Positions 31,804 through 43,009 of a stretch of DNA of 64,000 bases are shown one piece after another. Position numbers and translations under genes: made by a program. Location: positions 68,846,303-68,910,302 of the forward strand of contig OY744546.1 in NCBI GenBank assembly GCA_963556195.1, given 5' to 3'. Below the pieces are notes generated by a model that was not told the DNA's origin, did no database searches, and was given only the letters and a program-made list of their open reading frames with translations. Every line of letters starts with the position of its first letter. Position 1 is the first letter of the stretch. The stretch comes from Sepiola atlantica (taxonomy: Eukaryota; Mollusca; Cephalopoda; Sepiida; Sepiolidae).

Positions 31804-32320
31804 TAAATTTAATTAATACGTCTTGGCATGCGTTTCGGGTTGAATTATGTCCCCAGATTTTCAAGAGTTTAACTAGTGTTCACTAGTAACGCCTGCCCTA
31901 CTGACGGTTATTTTCGAAAACTAATGGATAAATAATTTATTTTCTGCTACATTGAAATATAATTTTTTTCCTGCACCAATAGGTGTTTAAAGTTGAAAAT
32001 ATATATACTGTTCAAGCTACTGGTCCTGGGTATGACCTTAAAAGCCATCCAGTGGTGAGGCCTCCATTTTGGGAGTTGTGGGGAATGTGGAGTTGCCCCT
32101 TAGTTGCCATTGCTCCCAGAGTGGTAGTACCTGTAAGGCCCCCATCTATGGGTCAAATAGAACCTACTGGCGCTACCAGATCAGGCTGTCTGAAGATACC
32201 GGTTTCCTGACTTTAAATGCACCAAACATTGATGTTATTGTTTGTTTTTTCCTTTCACTTTGTAAACCTCAATCATGTTCTACAAAACTAAAAACAAAAA
32301 CAACATCTACAAAAAGCCAA

Positions 32321-32700
32321 ACCAAACACCATGAAAAAATATTTGAAGATATAAACAACTTGAAACATAAAAACTTATACCAAAATGACCAGATTCGGCA
32401 GTAAATAACCCGAAAACGGTTGATATGCCATAAAACAAAACAACCAAACAAAACCAAACACTATGAATACATATTTGAAGATATAAAGAACTTGAAGCAT
32501 AAAAACTTTTACCAAAATGACCAGATTCGGCATTAAATAACTCGAAAAGGGTTGATATGCCGTAAAACAAAACAACCAAACAAAACACAACGAATAAATA
32601 TTTGAAGATATAAAGAACTTGAAGCATAAAACTTTTACCAAAATGACCAGATTCGGCATTAAATAACTCGAAAAGGGTTGATATGCCGTAAAACAAAACA
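32321..32700. repeat. ~131-bp tandem repeat, about 3 units
   Basis: Units begin near 32321, 32453 and 32584 and share ATATTTGAAGATATAAA.AAC, CCAAAATGACCAGATTCGGC and GGTTGATATGCC. Units 2 and 3 are nearly identical; unit 1 is more diverged. Minus-strand frames over it are repeat artefacts. Confidence 0.9.
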
Positions 32701-32804
32701 AACTACTGTTCGAGCTATGAATTTTGGGGAAGAAATTAAGCATCATTTATTAGAATTTGATCTTTTATAGCAGTTTAAGAAACTTGTACCATACACCTTC
32801 ATCG

Positions 32805-32808
<4 letters not shown>

Positions 32809-32877
<69 letters not shown>
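32809..32877. repeat. (TA)n tract
   Basis: A pure TA tract of about 68 bp. Confidence 0.95.
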
Positions 32878-32880
<3 letters not shown>

Positions 32881-33577
32881 CATTAGATATTTGAATCCAA
32901 TTAATTTCGCCCGCCATAGAAAAACAAAAGAGAAAATTAAGTATTCTGGATGTTGTTATTTTGTTATTTTTGTGTTTGTAATCATTTTACAATTCCGTTG
33001 TTTATTTTGCCTGTAACGAATTGGTACATAATTCATGTGCTTAAAATATGATTATGAGCAATAGATTACTGTAATATATCGGCACAAGGATAAATAATAT
33101 TTGTTGATGTTAGATTTTTCGGATTACATGACTACAAAATAGTGATTATGTAATAAATTGTGTTTTCTACTGACTTATAATATATGAGCTCTGTTGGACT
33201 AAAGTATTAATAATTGAGCTGAATTATAGCTGTAGTATTTAATTGTATCATAGAGATTTGGAATCTATCGTTTTTTTTATATTCTAAATGAATAAATTCG
33301 AAACATTTTTCTATCTATCCAAACTATATTAACATCAAAACATGTGTTTTTTTAATTGTATGATAAAACATACACCTATGAAATACCGTATATATAGTAA
33401 ACTTCAAATACTCTCAAATACCTTTAGATCTTCTCAATTTCCATATTATTTTATAAGCAACTTCTTATAAATAAATATTCTGTAAAATACAGTTTTAATT
33501 TTGCATTGTCGTATTTTTTCTGATATATACGCAATATTTTCGTCAATAGTAAAACAGCTGAGGGCATTGTGATGCTA

Positions 33578-33618
33578 TGAATAGATACTACACTTTGATC
33601 TTAGCCAAAAAGCTAAGT
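33578..33618 (-). ncRNA. U2 snRNA-like head, isolated
   Basis: The minus strand reads CTTAGCTTTTTGGCTAAGAT, then CAAAGTGTAGTATCTATTC. The U2 match covers about 40 nt, after which the sequence (ATAGCATCACAATGCCC) is neither U2 nor the SINE body. It points away from the U2-derived array at 33700, with an AT-rich spacer of about 90 bp between them. Confidence 0.7.
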
Positions 33619-33699
33619 AACGATAAAATAATGTTTTTATAGCTCGATAATTTTTAAATGAATAAAATAAACTTAATTCAATTTATTATCGTTTAATCT

Positions 33700-34900
33700 T
33701 TTAATACGGTGGGTAGTGTAGTACCTGTTATGTTGCCATTAAGTTGTCTTCAGAGGACTTTCTTCCTCCTTTCTGATGGGCTGGAAGTAATCCTCCCAGG
33801 TATTACCTCCTCCTGTGGGGAAGTGAGTAATGTAGTATGTGTTCTGTTGTCATTTGACCATCTTTTCAGATACTACCTTCTCAATTATTTTTTTTTTGGG
33901 GGGGGGGAGGGAATCTTGCCCGGTATTACCTCCTCTTTTTCAGCGCAGTATAGTATATGTTCTACCCTCATGATACCATCCTGCCATGATTATTTTCTCC
34001 GTTAGTGAAAGGATAAGTGTACTAACTGTTATCTTGTTATGATATCGTCCTCATAGTCATTAACTCCTTGAGGGGGCATTCAACATTATACGATGCCCTC
34101 CCTCAATTGGGATTCAATGTTGTATATATTCGTTCACGATTATATCCTAATAGTCATAAACTCCTTTTTAGGGTGCATTATAAATGATACGATGCTCTCA
34201 CTCCTTTGGGATTAAGTGTAGTATATGTTCGTTTACGATGATATGGTTCTTATAGTGATTACCTTTTTCTAGTGACATTCGACATGATACGATGCTCTCA
34301 CTATTTTGGGAGTCGGTGTAGTATATGTTCGTTCACAGGGATATCGTCTCTATAGTCAAAAACACCTTAGGGGGTTGACATTCAACATGATACGATACTC
34401 TTACTCGTTTGGGATTCAGTGTAGTATCTGTTAGTTTACGATGATATCGTCTTTATAGTCATAATCTTAGGGAGGGAATTCGAGCTTATACAATGCTATC
34501 ACTCTTTTGGGATTGAATGTAGTATATGTTCGTTAACGATGATATCGTCCTTATCGTCATTAACTCCTTGAGGCGTCATTCCACATTATACGATGCTCGT
34601 ACTCTTTAGTGATAGAGTGTAGTATATAGACGTTGACGATGATATCGTCCTAATATGTCATAAACTCCTTGGTAGGGGACATTATAGATGATACGGCGCT
34701 CAAACTCCTTTGGGTATCGACATTATCGTCATTTTCTCCTATACGATTTTCTTACTCCTTTTTGATTCAATGTTGTATATGTTAGTTCACGATGGTATCG
34801 ACATTATCGCCATTTTCTCCTTGAGAGGACATTCAACAGTATACGATGTTCTTACTCCTTTTTGATTCAGTGTAGTGTATGTTTGTTTACGATGATATAA
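33700..34900 (+). repeat. Degenerate tandem array with U2-derived units (array 1)
   Basis: Units open with a U2-like GTGTAGTATATGTTC or GTGTAGTACCTGTTA (33716, 34207, 34316, 34420, 34518, 34618, 34873) and continue with TACGATGATATCGTC, AGTCATTAACTCCTTGAG and CATTCAACATTATACGATGC, at a spacing of about 100 bp. The first units (33716-33990) are of another type, with TCCTCCCAGGTATTACCTCC. U2 identity comes from GUGUAGUAUCUGUUC at U2 positions ~28-43. Confidence 0.7.
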
Positions 34901-35319
34901 TCATGCCAGGCTAGCAAAAATATGAATCCTTAGTGATTGGCTTATTCTATTATTTAAAATAGTCGTAGATGATGATAACGTACGTACGAATATTATCATT
35001 GCTTTAGCGTATTATTATATAAACTAGTGGGGCCCGTAGAAATTCTACAGCTCTATCCTGTATTAGTTATATATTGTTGCCGGCTTGAAAAATAGATATT
35101 CATATATGTCTTGTGCGAACGCAAGCTCCACGATATTATTATACCATCTTTGTTCAAACTGAAACATTTTTATCTAGTTACTCTCGTTCATGAATATATA
35201 CGGTTATGGTGGGGGTTTACTTCTAAAACCTTTGCAGGTGTTTGTGACATATTTCCATTTCATGAACGCTCGGAGCCAACGCAGACCTCACGATATCATT
35301 GTACCATCTTTAGACAGAA

Positions 35320-35358
35320 CAGAAATTACACTTTGATCCAAGCCAGAAGGCCAAGAAG
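35320..35358 (-). ncRNA. U2 snRNA-like head, isolated
   Basis: The minus strand reads CTTCTTGGCCTTCTGGCTTG, then GATCAAAGTGTAATTTCTGTTCTG: a U2 5' end with about four changes. It continues into TGGTACAATGATATCGTGAG, which resembles array-1 units. A second such unit lacking the head lies near 35112-35155. Confidence 0.6.
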
Positions 35359-35806
35359 GTGTATTTTGATTTCACGTTTCACACAACAACTGCATCAGAT
35401 GAAATCTTAGGCGATCTGGCCATCCCATCATCTAATAAGTGTGGAGAGGGATAAAGTACGTAGAGAGATTAAATTTTCTTTGCGTAATATTATATAGATT
35501 AAATACGGTTTGTATGACAAAGAGTAAATCGCACTTTTTTTGGGGATGACTTGGACAGACGCAATTACAATTGCTTTTGAAATTGATTTCCAACGAAACC
35601 TTACAAAATAGAAGACATAATTAAAAATATATCTCACAAAGGACGATTGATTCTTGCAATGAAGTAGAATTCTGAAAGAATCTCTATAAATGTTGGATTT
35701 ATAATGGAGGAAAATAAGACAGCAGATGATAGCAGGAAATGATTTTACATGTGAGGAGCAAAATTTAATTCATTCACTCCGATCTATCAATGTCGCAGTG
35801 TATCTA

Positions 35807-35939
35807 CAGGGTGGCCCAAAAGTAGGTTTACAGTTATTTTTTATAAATATTTAACCTATTTAAAAAAATTTTCGAATAACCTAGTTAAAAAACTTCAAAC
35901 ATTAAATGATAACTGTAAACCTACTTTTGGGCCACCCTG
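35807..35939. mobile_element. Mini-MITE of mariner type, 133 bp
   Basis: Near-perfect terminal inverted repeats of about 35 bp (CAGGGTGGCCCAAAAGTAGG and CCTACTTTTGGGCCACCCTG) with TA duplications at 35805-35806 and 35940-35941. The CAGGGTGG ends match the mariner MITEs at 21274 and 22465, but the body is unrelated. Confidence 0.9.
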
Positions 35940-35979
35940 TAGTTCTTTCTCGATACATATAACAGCCATCAGCTCGACG

Positions 35980-36643
35980 CGTAAACAAATAGAGCACCCT
36001 CGGCAATTGACAGTGTTCATATAAACATTGAGATTTTGTTCACAGCAAATAATGATAGCTAAATGAATATAAGCGACGACTGTCTAATAGGCTAGAGGCA
36101 CTTGCCAATTTAGCCACACCGAAGAGCTGTGATACAGTGACACAGTATGTCAGTGGATGATTACGTTTGTCCCCTATATGTTCAGTGAAATCAGCGAAAA
36201 TACTAAAAAGTCTGCATAAACAAACAGAGCCCTCTTGACAATTAGTTATATAAACATTCAGATTTCACTTACGCAGGTTGATAGCTGAATGATCAGGAGA
36301 ACCAACGAGGTCGAGTTTTTTAAAGTTAGAAAGACTTGCCTGTATAGCCATACTGAAGTTTAATTTTACAGCGAAACAGTCTCTCTGTGGATGACTACAA
36401 CGGCTTTCCTTGTTAGGGTGAGTACTGTGGTAAGTGAAATTGCCAACTGCTGAAATGCATAGCACTTCATGGAGATAAAATGGAGCACTTTAAGAAGTTG
36501 ACAGGGGTTTTATAAACATTGAGATTTAGCTTACTCATGGTGAGTGATTGATAACCGAGTTCATGGGTGCGTCAATTGTCTAATATTTGATAGTTTTGCC
36601 ACAATGATAAGCTGTGATACAGCAGCAAAGTCTGGCCGTGGAT

Positions 36644-36650
<7 letters not shown>
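35980..36650. repeat. Imperfect ~250-bp tandem repeat, about 3 units
   Basis: The block TATAAACATTGAGATTT, then TTGCC...TAGCCACA, GAAG.TGTGATACAG and GTGGATGACTA recurs near 36020, 36250 and 36510. The units are substantially diverged. A (TA)n tract at 36647-36704 follows the third. Confidence 0.65.
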
Positions 36651-36708
<58 letters not shown>

Positions 36709-36848
36709 TTTTTATTTATACAGACATATAAAAAGCCGCTACATTCGTATGTCGATGTTATCAATCAAAAATGTAGATCTACTTCCATTGTGACGCATGA
36801 ACACGGGACCAATTTACTGAGACCGATCTCCAGTTTCACTGGTAGCGC

Positions 36849-37005
36849 TATTCAGCGGAATAGTCATTCTATTATTCTATTATTCAGTGGAATAGTCATT
36901 CTATTATTCTATTATTCAGTCGAATAGTCATTCTATTATTCTATTATTCAGCGGAATAGTCATTCTATTATTCTATTATTCAGTGGAATAGTAATTCTAT
37001 TATTC
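36849..37005. repeat. 32-bp tandem repeat, about 4.5 units
   Basis: TTCAGTGGAATAGTCATTCT plus ATTATTCTATTA repeats with G/C changes in AGTGG, AGTCG and AGCGG. Confidence 0.9.
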
Positions 37006-37084
37006 GGTAGACAAAAATATAAGATAACGTTGTAAAGAAGTACTTCTAAATAATGGGAGAAATATATAATGAGAAATTAAAATA

Positions 37085-37560
37085 TACTATACTACCAGTC
37101 CCCAAAAGAGGAGGGAAAGCCTATAAAGGCTCCCTAAAAGAAACAATGTGGTAATGCCTGGGAGAATGGTATCATGATGAAGGAATATATACTACAGTAC
37201 TCATCAAAAGAGAAAGTTATTTCTAGTAAGATGGTATCATGACAACAGAATAGATATTATACTACCCTATCCAGAATAGAGGAGGTGATCCCTGGGAGGA
37301 TATCCTGTAAAATGGGTAGGTAATGCCTGCGCGTATGGTATCATGACAACAGATAAGTTACTACACTACTCCCTCCCTTTCCCCCCACCCCCAAAAAAGT
37401 GATCTCATGACAATAGAACAGACACTACTTAATCCAATTCCCCATAAGATGATGTAATGCTTGGGAGGAATACCCCGCCCCTTTAAAAAGAAAGGTGTAA
37501 TTTCTGGGTCAACGGTCTTATGACAACAGAATCGATACTACACTACCCATCCTGATTTAA
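37085..37560 (-). repeat. Degenerate tandem array with U2-derived units (array 2)
   Basis: On the minus strand, units read GTGTAGTATC.ATTCTGTTGT, CATGATACCATCCTCCCAGG and CATTACCTCCTC, spaced about 65-75 bp. The first part is U2-like; the CCTCCCAGG part also occurs in the body of the U2-headed SINE. A leader (AAATCAGGATGGGTAGTGTAG) at the array's 5' end resembles that of array 1. Confidence 0.7.
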
Positions 37561-37636
37561 AGATAATACAATAATGAAATAAATCGTTGTTTTATGCATT
37601 CAAAAATGCCTAGTCGTAGTAACATTATTTTTTGTA

Positions 37637-37960
37637 GTTCCTTGGCCTTTTGGCTAAGATAAGATTGTAGTATCTTTTCCGATGGATCCTACACTCTGTA
37701 GACCTGTACCGTCTTGGCTTTCGGGCCTTGATTCCGCCGGTCTGAGGTATTGTCCTGTGCAGTTCACGGAGGTCAACCTTCCCAGGTTTTATCTTCTAAC
37801 TCTTTGAAAAGGGGTTAGTTTATCGCTAATCGTTTGACGCGCGCATACCGGGGAATGCCAACGGTGCTTCCCAGACATATTTTGTATCCCAGAGCGCGCT
37901 AATACTAGTTCGCTGGCTTACCACACCTGACCATGTGTCTAGCCTCCTGGGGAGGAGGTA
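37637..37960 (+). mobile_element. U2 snRNA-headed SINE, old diverged copy
   Basis: The U2 head (CCTTGGCCTTTTGGCTAAGA) is followed by the full SINE body in order: GTCTTGGCTTTCGGGCCTTG, GTCCTGTGCAGTTC, CATACCGGGGAATGCCAACG. It has many substitutions and an altered 3' third. It lies head-to-head with array 2, about 75 bp away. It is likely much older than the copies at 203 and 23187. Confidence 0.75.
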
Positions 37961-38065
37961 AATAAAAAATACCTTGACCTTGTGTCTAACCACTTGCTGG
38001 GGAGGTTAATTACTAGGCCTTATGTTAATATCAAAGTGGTAGTACCTGTTCTCAGCATCTGGGCG
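37961..38065 (+). repeat. Duplicated SINE tail plus second U2-like head
   Basis: A second tail-like block (CCTTGTGTCTAACCACTTGC, then TGGGGAGGTTAA) is followed at 38013 by GGCCTTATGTTAATATCAAA and GTGGTAGTACCTGTTCTCAG, a diverged U2 5' segment. Confidence 0.5.
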
Positions 38066-38069
38066 ACAT

Positions 38070-40380
38070 CAAACGTGTTACTATCGACGAAGCTATAACG
38101 TAGATAAAAGAAATATGATAATCTAAATTACAAATGCATATTATTAATTCATTAAACTGTTTAAAAAATAAATATTCAATAAAAAAATAAATATTCAAAT
38201 TAAAAATATCTAAACTTGTGTGTAGGGATTTACAGATATATACGGTATTTTAAAAAAAAATTCTTGTATCACAGAATTAAATAAGTATAACATGTGTCGA
38301 TATTAATATAGTTAGGATAAGTGGTAAAACACTTTCGAATTTATTCATTTAGATAATCATCCACAGACAGCTGTTTCATCGTTTCACGACTCATCAATGT
38401 GACTAAAGATAGCAAGCGAATCAATATCGAGATTCGAAACCCGGATGTCAGGTCACTACGAACCGAGAATAATTTGTTGTAGTATATCTTACCATCTGCG
38501 CTAACTTATCTGCTACTGTGAGTGGAATAGATTGAATCGTTTTTAAATGAATTTATACAGTTGTTTACAAATGTTACGGTTCTGGTAACCGAGGGGGCTC
38601 AATTCTTTTCACGGATTAGTATTTATTCTTATTTCTTTAACGGATGATTATATTTGTAATAAATATATTGTTTTTACCGGAGAAATTAATGATGAAGATG
38701 GAATTTATCCTTGTACTACATCTTTTCTACAAGCGTTTACCTTTGTAATATGTCATCTCTCAAAATGACACGGCGTACTATAATCAGGAAGTTTGGACAA
38801 TCGATGTTTATTTTCCTTTTTACATTATATTTAATTAGCCTTGGAATTCCTACGGCGGCATCTGTGAGGTTTTCTTTTGTTTTTTTTTATGGAAATAGCT
38901 CCAGACAAGACATAAAGCTACTTGATGCAAGGAGATAAAAAAAAATCCAAAAAACGTACTTCAAGGTCAAAAACTATCCAATTGTATTGTATGGATATCT
39001 TCTGAATCAGAAAACAGCAATTCCCTCCATTTGTCAGAAACATCGCTCATGGAATGTGAGGAATAAAAAAAAACAATAAGGTAAGCGAGATTTACAAGGC
39101 TGCCGAGAGTAAACCCAAAGTACACTTTCTACTCTCCTCTCCCTTCTAATAGTTATAATATAGGTGTATTTATTAGAACGCTTCATTGATGTCACACCAG
39201 AAATACTCGTGTTGAAAGCAAATAAAAATTTCATAAAACAACTTTTTTTTTTACATTTTCATTAATTGACCTTTAAATTCTCTCGGTTCTTGCTATTTGT
39301 TATTGCAACAAAAATTACCATCATCGTCGACAACCTAACATGGCGGGGTATAGATGTTGTAGTGGTTACATATGTGGAATGTGGGATAAGTGTGGCATGT
39401 TAAAATTATGTTGTAGTTACAACCTCACTTTAAAAAATAAACTAGGGGAAATTTAATAATCTACATACGGGACGTTTAGAAAATCGATGCCATGATATAC
39501 TGACTATATTCTCTATTTGTAAATAGGTCGGAAAATGCTTGTTTTCCGTGTTATAGGTAGCTGAAACAAATGCTGATAAGTAGTCTGTATTTAAATGATA
39601 TAACACGTACACTAAGTTTGATAGTACACTGGTATAATTACATATGGGATAGATAAACGTCATCTCTGAGAAGAGATCACAGGTAAAATAGGCATGGGAT
39701 TGGTGTTGCCGCATAAACAAACAAAACTATGACACAATCATGCTAAAGAAATATAAAAGCGGCAGAATTCAGAAAAACGATAGAAACATCAGAATTGACA
39801 CGGGCTGCTTTTTATTGTCAACATTGAAGACCCGCTCGTCATCCTGCGAATGTTGCCCTTCTTATTTCAGGTAACAGAATACAGCAGACAAAATGTAGTT
39901 AAATAAATATGACCAGGAGAAACCAAAGACAACAGAGAGGAAAAAAATAGATTATAACAGAAATTAGACTGGCAACAGAATGCTATTACAAAAGGAAGCC
40001 GCACTAAGAGTGACTTTCACACATATACAACTGTATGCCGAAGTTATAGTGTCGATTTACCAAACACTCTGTGTGAATATAAATATATGACAAATTTGTT
40101 CAAATATACTTATCTGGTATAATGTTTTCAAACATTTACGTTTCCTGGAGACATAGAAAACGGTGTTATCACAAAAGCTTTCAGATGTCAATTTCAGATT
40201 TCTTACTTGGACAAATTTCCTCTATTACTTATAATTATATGCCTTTAGCGAAGAACGTTATCTTGAAGACAGTGGCAAAGACGTATTTGAATTGATAACA
40301 TCTGTCATTCTACTATATCTAGTCTATAAATGGTCAACATTGTTATATATACTAATTCACAAAATGAACAGGAACTTAAA
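38070..40380. other. No recognisable feature
   Basis: The longest block here with no assignable feature. Frames of 60-90 codons exist (38711-38938, 39442-39720), but none shows a recognisable domain, signal peptide or conserved motif. Confidence 0.4.
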
Positions 40381-40630
40381 AATTATATACGTCTAGTATC
40401 TCATTTCTATCAAAATCCATTACATGATTTTGATTCTAAAAAATATTTAAAATTGAAGGCTTAAGCTTAAGGTTTCTTAAAAAGAAATTGAAATTCACGG
40501 AATCTTGTTTTATGGCGTTTAATGACTATGGTTGAAATTCAATGCAAATCTGCAATATTCGAATTTTAAAATTGTAGGTCGAGACCATATTATGCTTTCT
40601 AATAATTATTCTGAAATGTTCAAAATAAAC

Positions 40631-41668
40631 TGAAATGTGTGGCATTATTATTAAGTGATATCTAATATTGTTAACATTTCTTAAAACATTTGTGGCATTA
40701 TTATTAAGTGATATCTAATATTGTTAACATTTCTTAAAACATTTGTGGCATTATTATTAAGTGATATCTAATATTGTTAACATTTCTTAAAACATTTGTG
40801 GCATTATTATTAAGTGATATCTAATATTGTTAACATTTCTTAAAACATTTGTGGCATTATTATTAAGTGATATCTAATATTGTTAACATTTCTTAAAACA
40901 TTTGTGGCATTATTATTAAGTGATATCCAATAGTGTTACCATTTCTTAAAACATTTGTGACATTATTATTAAGTGATATCCAATATTGTTACCATTTCTT
41001 AAAAAAATTGTGGCATTATTATTAAGTGATATCCAATATTGTTAACATTTCTTAAAACATTTGTGGCATTATTATTAAGTGATATCTAATATTGTAAACA
41101 TTTCTTTAAAAAATCTGTGGCATTATTATTAAGTGATATCTAATATTGTTAACATTTCTTAAAATTGTGTGGCATTATTATTAAGTGATATCCAATATTG
41201 TTAACATTTCTTAAAACATTTGTGGCATTATTATTAAGTGATATCTAATATTGTTAACATTTCTTAAAACATTTGTGGCATTATTATTAAGTGATATCCA
41301 ATATTGTTAACATTTCTTAAAACATTTGTGGCATTATTATTAAGTGATATCCAATACCTATTATTATTAAGTGATATCCAATATTGTTAACATTTCTTAA
41401 AACATTTGTGGCATTATTATTAAGTGATATCCAATATTGTTAACATTTCTTAAAACATTTGTGGCATTATTATTAAGTGATATCCAATACCTATTATTAT
41501 TAAGTGATATCCAATATTGTTAACATTTCTTAAAACATTTGTGGCATTATTATTAAGTGATATCCAATATTGTTAACATTTCTAAAAACATTTGTGGCAT
41601 TATTATTAAGTGATATCCAATACCTATTATTATTAAGTGATATCCAATATTGTTCACATTTCTTAAAA
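40631..41668. repeat. 53-bp satellite, about 19 units
   Basis: The unit is TGTGGCATTATTATTAAGTG, ATATCTAATATTGTTAACATT, TCTTAAAACATT. The period is 53 (for example 40691 to 40744). Units in the second half have ATATCCAAT instead of ATATCTAAT. Three units (near 41350, 41487, 41622) have a short junction CCAATACCTATTATTATTAAG that removes part of the unit, itself repeated at ~136-bp steps, so deletion and flanking units were amplified together. Confidence 0.95.
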
Positions 41669-41977
41669 ACTGAGGAATCTGAAGTTTCAAAAACGCTTCT
41701 ACCTCTTTTTATCATTTTTGCATTGAACTCAATTAAACTAAATATTGCTCACATTACGACCCTTACGCCTATCAGCTACATTGGAAAGTGTATAATAATC
41801 GGTTAATTAGTTTAGGAGTGAATTATGTACATACGAATATATGAACAAATACATATATCTAACTATATACATAGAGGTAGTGGCACTATTACTACTTATT
41901 TAACTTTGACTTTATTTGAAAACTCTTAAACTATGAAACATCTGTTAAAATTTACCTTTTGCCAAAGTCGTTTTATA

Positions 41978-41978
41978 C

Positions 41979-42038
<60 letters not shown>
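41978..42038. repeat. (ATT)n, likely LINE 3' tail
   Basis: About 60 bp of ATT. In LINE orientation (minus strand) it is the (AAT)n directly after the 3' end of the element at 42040-42704. Confidence 0.8.
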
Positions 42039-42039
<1 letters not shown>

Positions 42040-42703
42040 TACTCACTAGGAGTTATCACACTGGTCATCGTCAGTGGTCACCCACTGCCGACAACCTGTG
42101 GTATTCCCTGGAGTCTGAGTGACAACAAGTCTCCTCAGGCCTCCAGTATGCTCCACCTCTTTTCGTTCATCACCGCTGATGACCTTGCGGTAATCGCAAC
42201 AGCCACCTACCAACGATTTCCCGCTGATAAGGGCCATTGGTCCCCTCTGGGGCCCGAGTGGCAACAAGCCTTCCCAAGGTTCCAGAGCTGTCCGCGCTCT
42301 TCCAGTGGAGGTCTGGTTTTGCGCTTTCCCTCCTCGACCCTCTGTCTATAATTTTCGTGGCGTCAGCTTATGCTTGCGCCTCTCGTGCGGTTGTATTTTC
42401 CCCGGTTCTGTTGTTTTGTGCTTCCATGTGTTTGTTCTCCATTCGTTGCTTATGTGGGTTGGTTTCCGCATTCGAGGACATTTCTCAGGATTGTAGCTGT
42501 TTTGATCATTACTGTCCTTTGTATGGTCTCAGTTATCCCTTTGATTCCTATTTCTCCTAGTCTTTTCTCCATGTTTTTGGGGACTGTTCCTAGTGCTCCT
42601 ATGATTATTGGTGTTATACTGACTTTCTTCATGTTCCATATTCCTTTCAATTCTCTGGCAAGTTCAGTATATTTGCTTCTCTTTTCCGTCTCTTTGATCT
42701 TCA

Positions 42704-42704
<1 letters not shown>
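42040..42704 (-). pseudogene. Non-LTR retrotransposon 3' end (RT C-terminus plus 3' UTR)
   Basis: The minus-strand frame 42704 to 42450 contains KYTELARELKGIWNMKKVSI, then TPIIIGALGTVPKNMEKRL and ATILRNVLE. This is the segment (P..VGALG.V.K....L) that closes the reverse transcriptase ORF of a widespread invertebrate LINE group. A GC-richer 3' UTR of about 400 bp follows and ends at (AAT)n. The 5' part is gone, as expected from incomplete reverse transcription. The YxDD and endonuclease regions are absent. Confidence 0.75.
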
Positions 42705-42736
<32 letters not shown>

Positions 42737-42803
42737 TGTATTATTTGTATTATAATCATCATCATCATGGCTATCGTCATCGTCATCATCATCATCATCA
42801 TCA

Positions 42804-42844
<41 letters not shown>

Positions 42845-42935
42845 ATCGTCATCATCGTCATCATCGTCATCATCATCGGCATCATCATCGTCATCATCAT
42901 CATCATCAGCAGCAGCAGTAGCAGCAGCAGCATCA
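42704..42935. repeat. (ATT)n-(ATC)n-(GTC ATC)n-(AGC)n compound microsatellite
   Basis: About 30 bp of ATT, then ~150 bp of ATC/GTC triplets, then AGC triplets. The triplet period produces poly-Asp, poly-His and poly-Met frames that are not genes. Confidence 0.95.
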
Positions 42936-42949
42936 TCATCACAACAGTA

Positions 42950-43008
42950 AACTAACGTGTGCACGGCTCGCTTCAATAATCACGTATGCGAATTTATTTT
43001 CTATGAGC
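42950..43008. repeat. Short dispersed repeat shared with 3955-4012
   Basis: CGCTTCAATAATCACGTATG followed by TTTATTTTCTATG. Confidence 0.5.
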
Positions 43009-43009
43009 A

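Noticed and set aside
32269..32746. Three overlapping minus-strand frames with internal repeats
   Set aside because: The repeats reflect the 131-bp DNA tandem repeat, the three frames are mutually overlapping, and no domain is recognisable.
40631..41668. CRISPR-like array
   Set aside because: Repeats are directly adjacent 53-mers without unique spacers, in a eukaryotic context with no cas genes; the same applies to the 135-bp and 22-bp arrays.
42370..42976. Histidine-, methionine- or aspartate-rich proteins
   Set aside because: Products of the ATC/GTC/AGC compound microsatellite joined to the antisense of a LINE 3' UTR.
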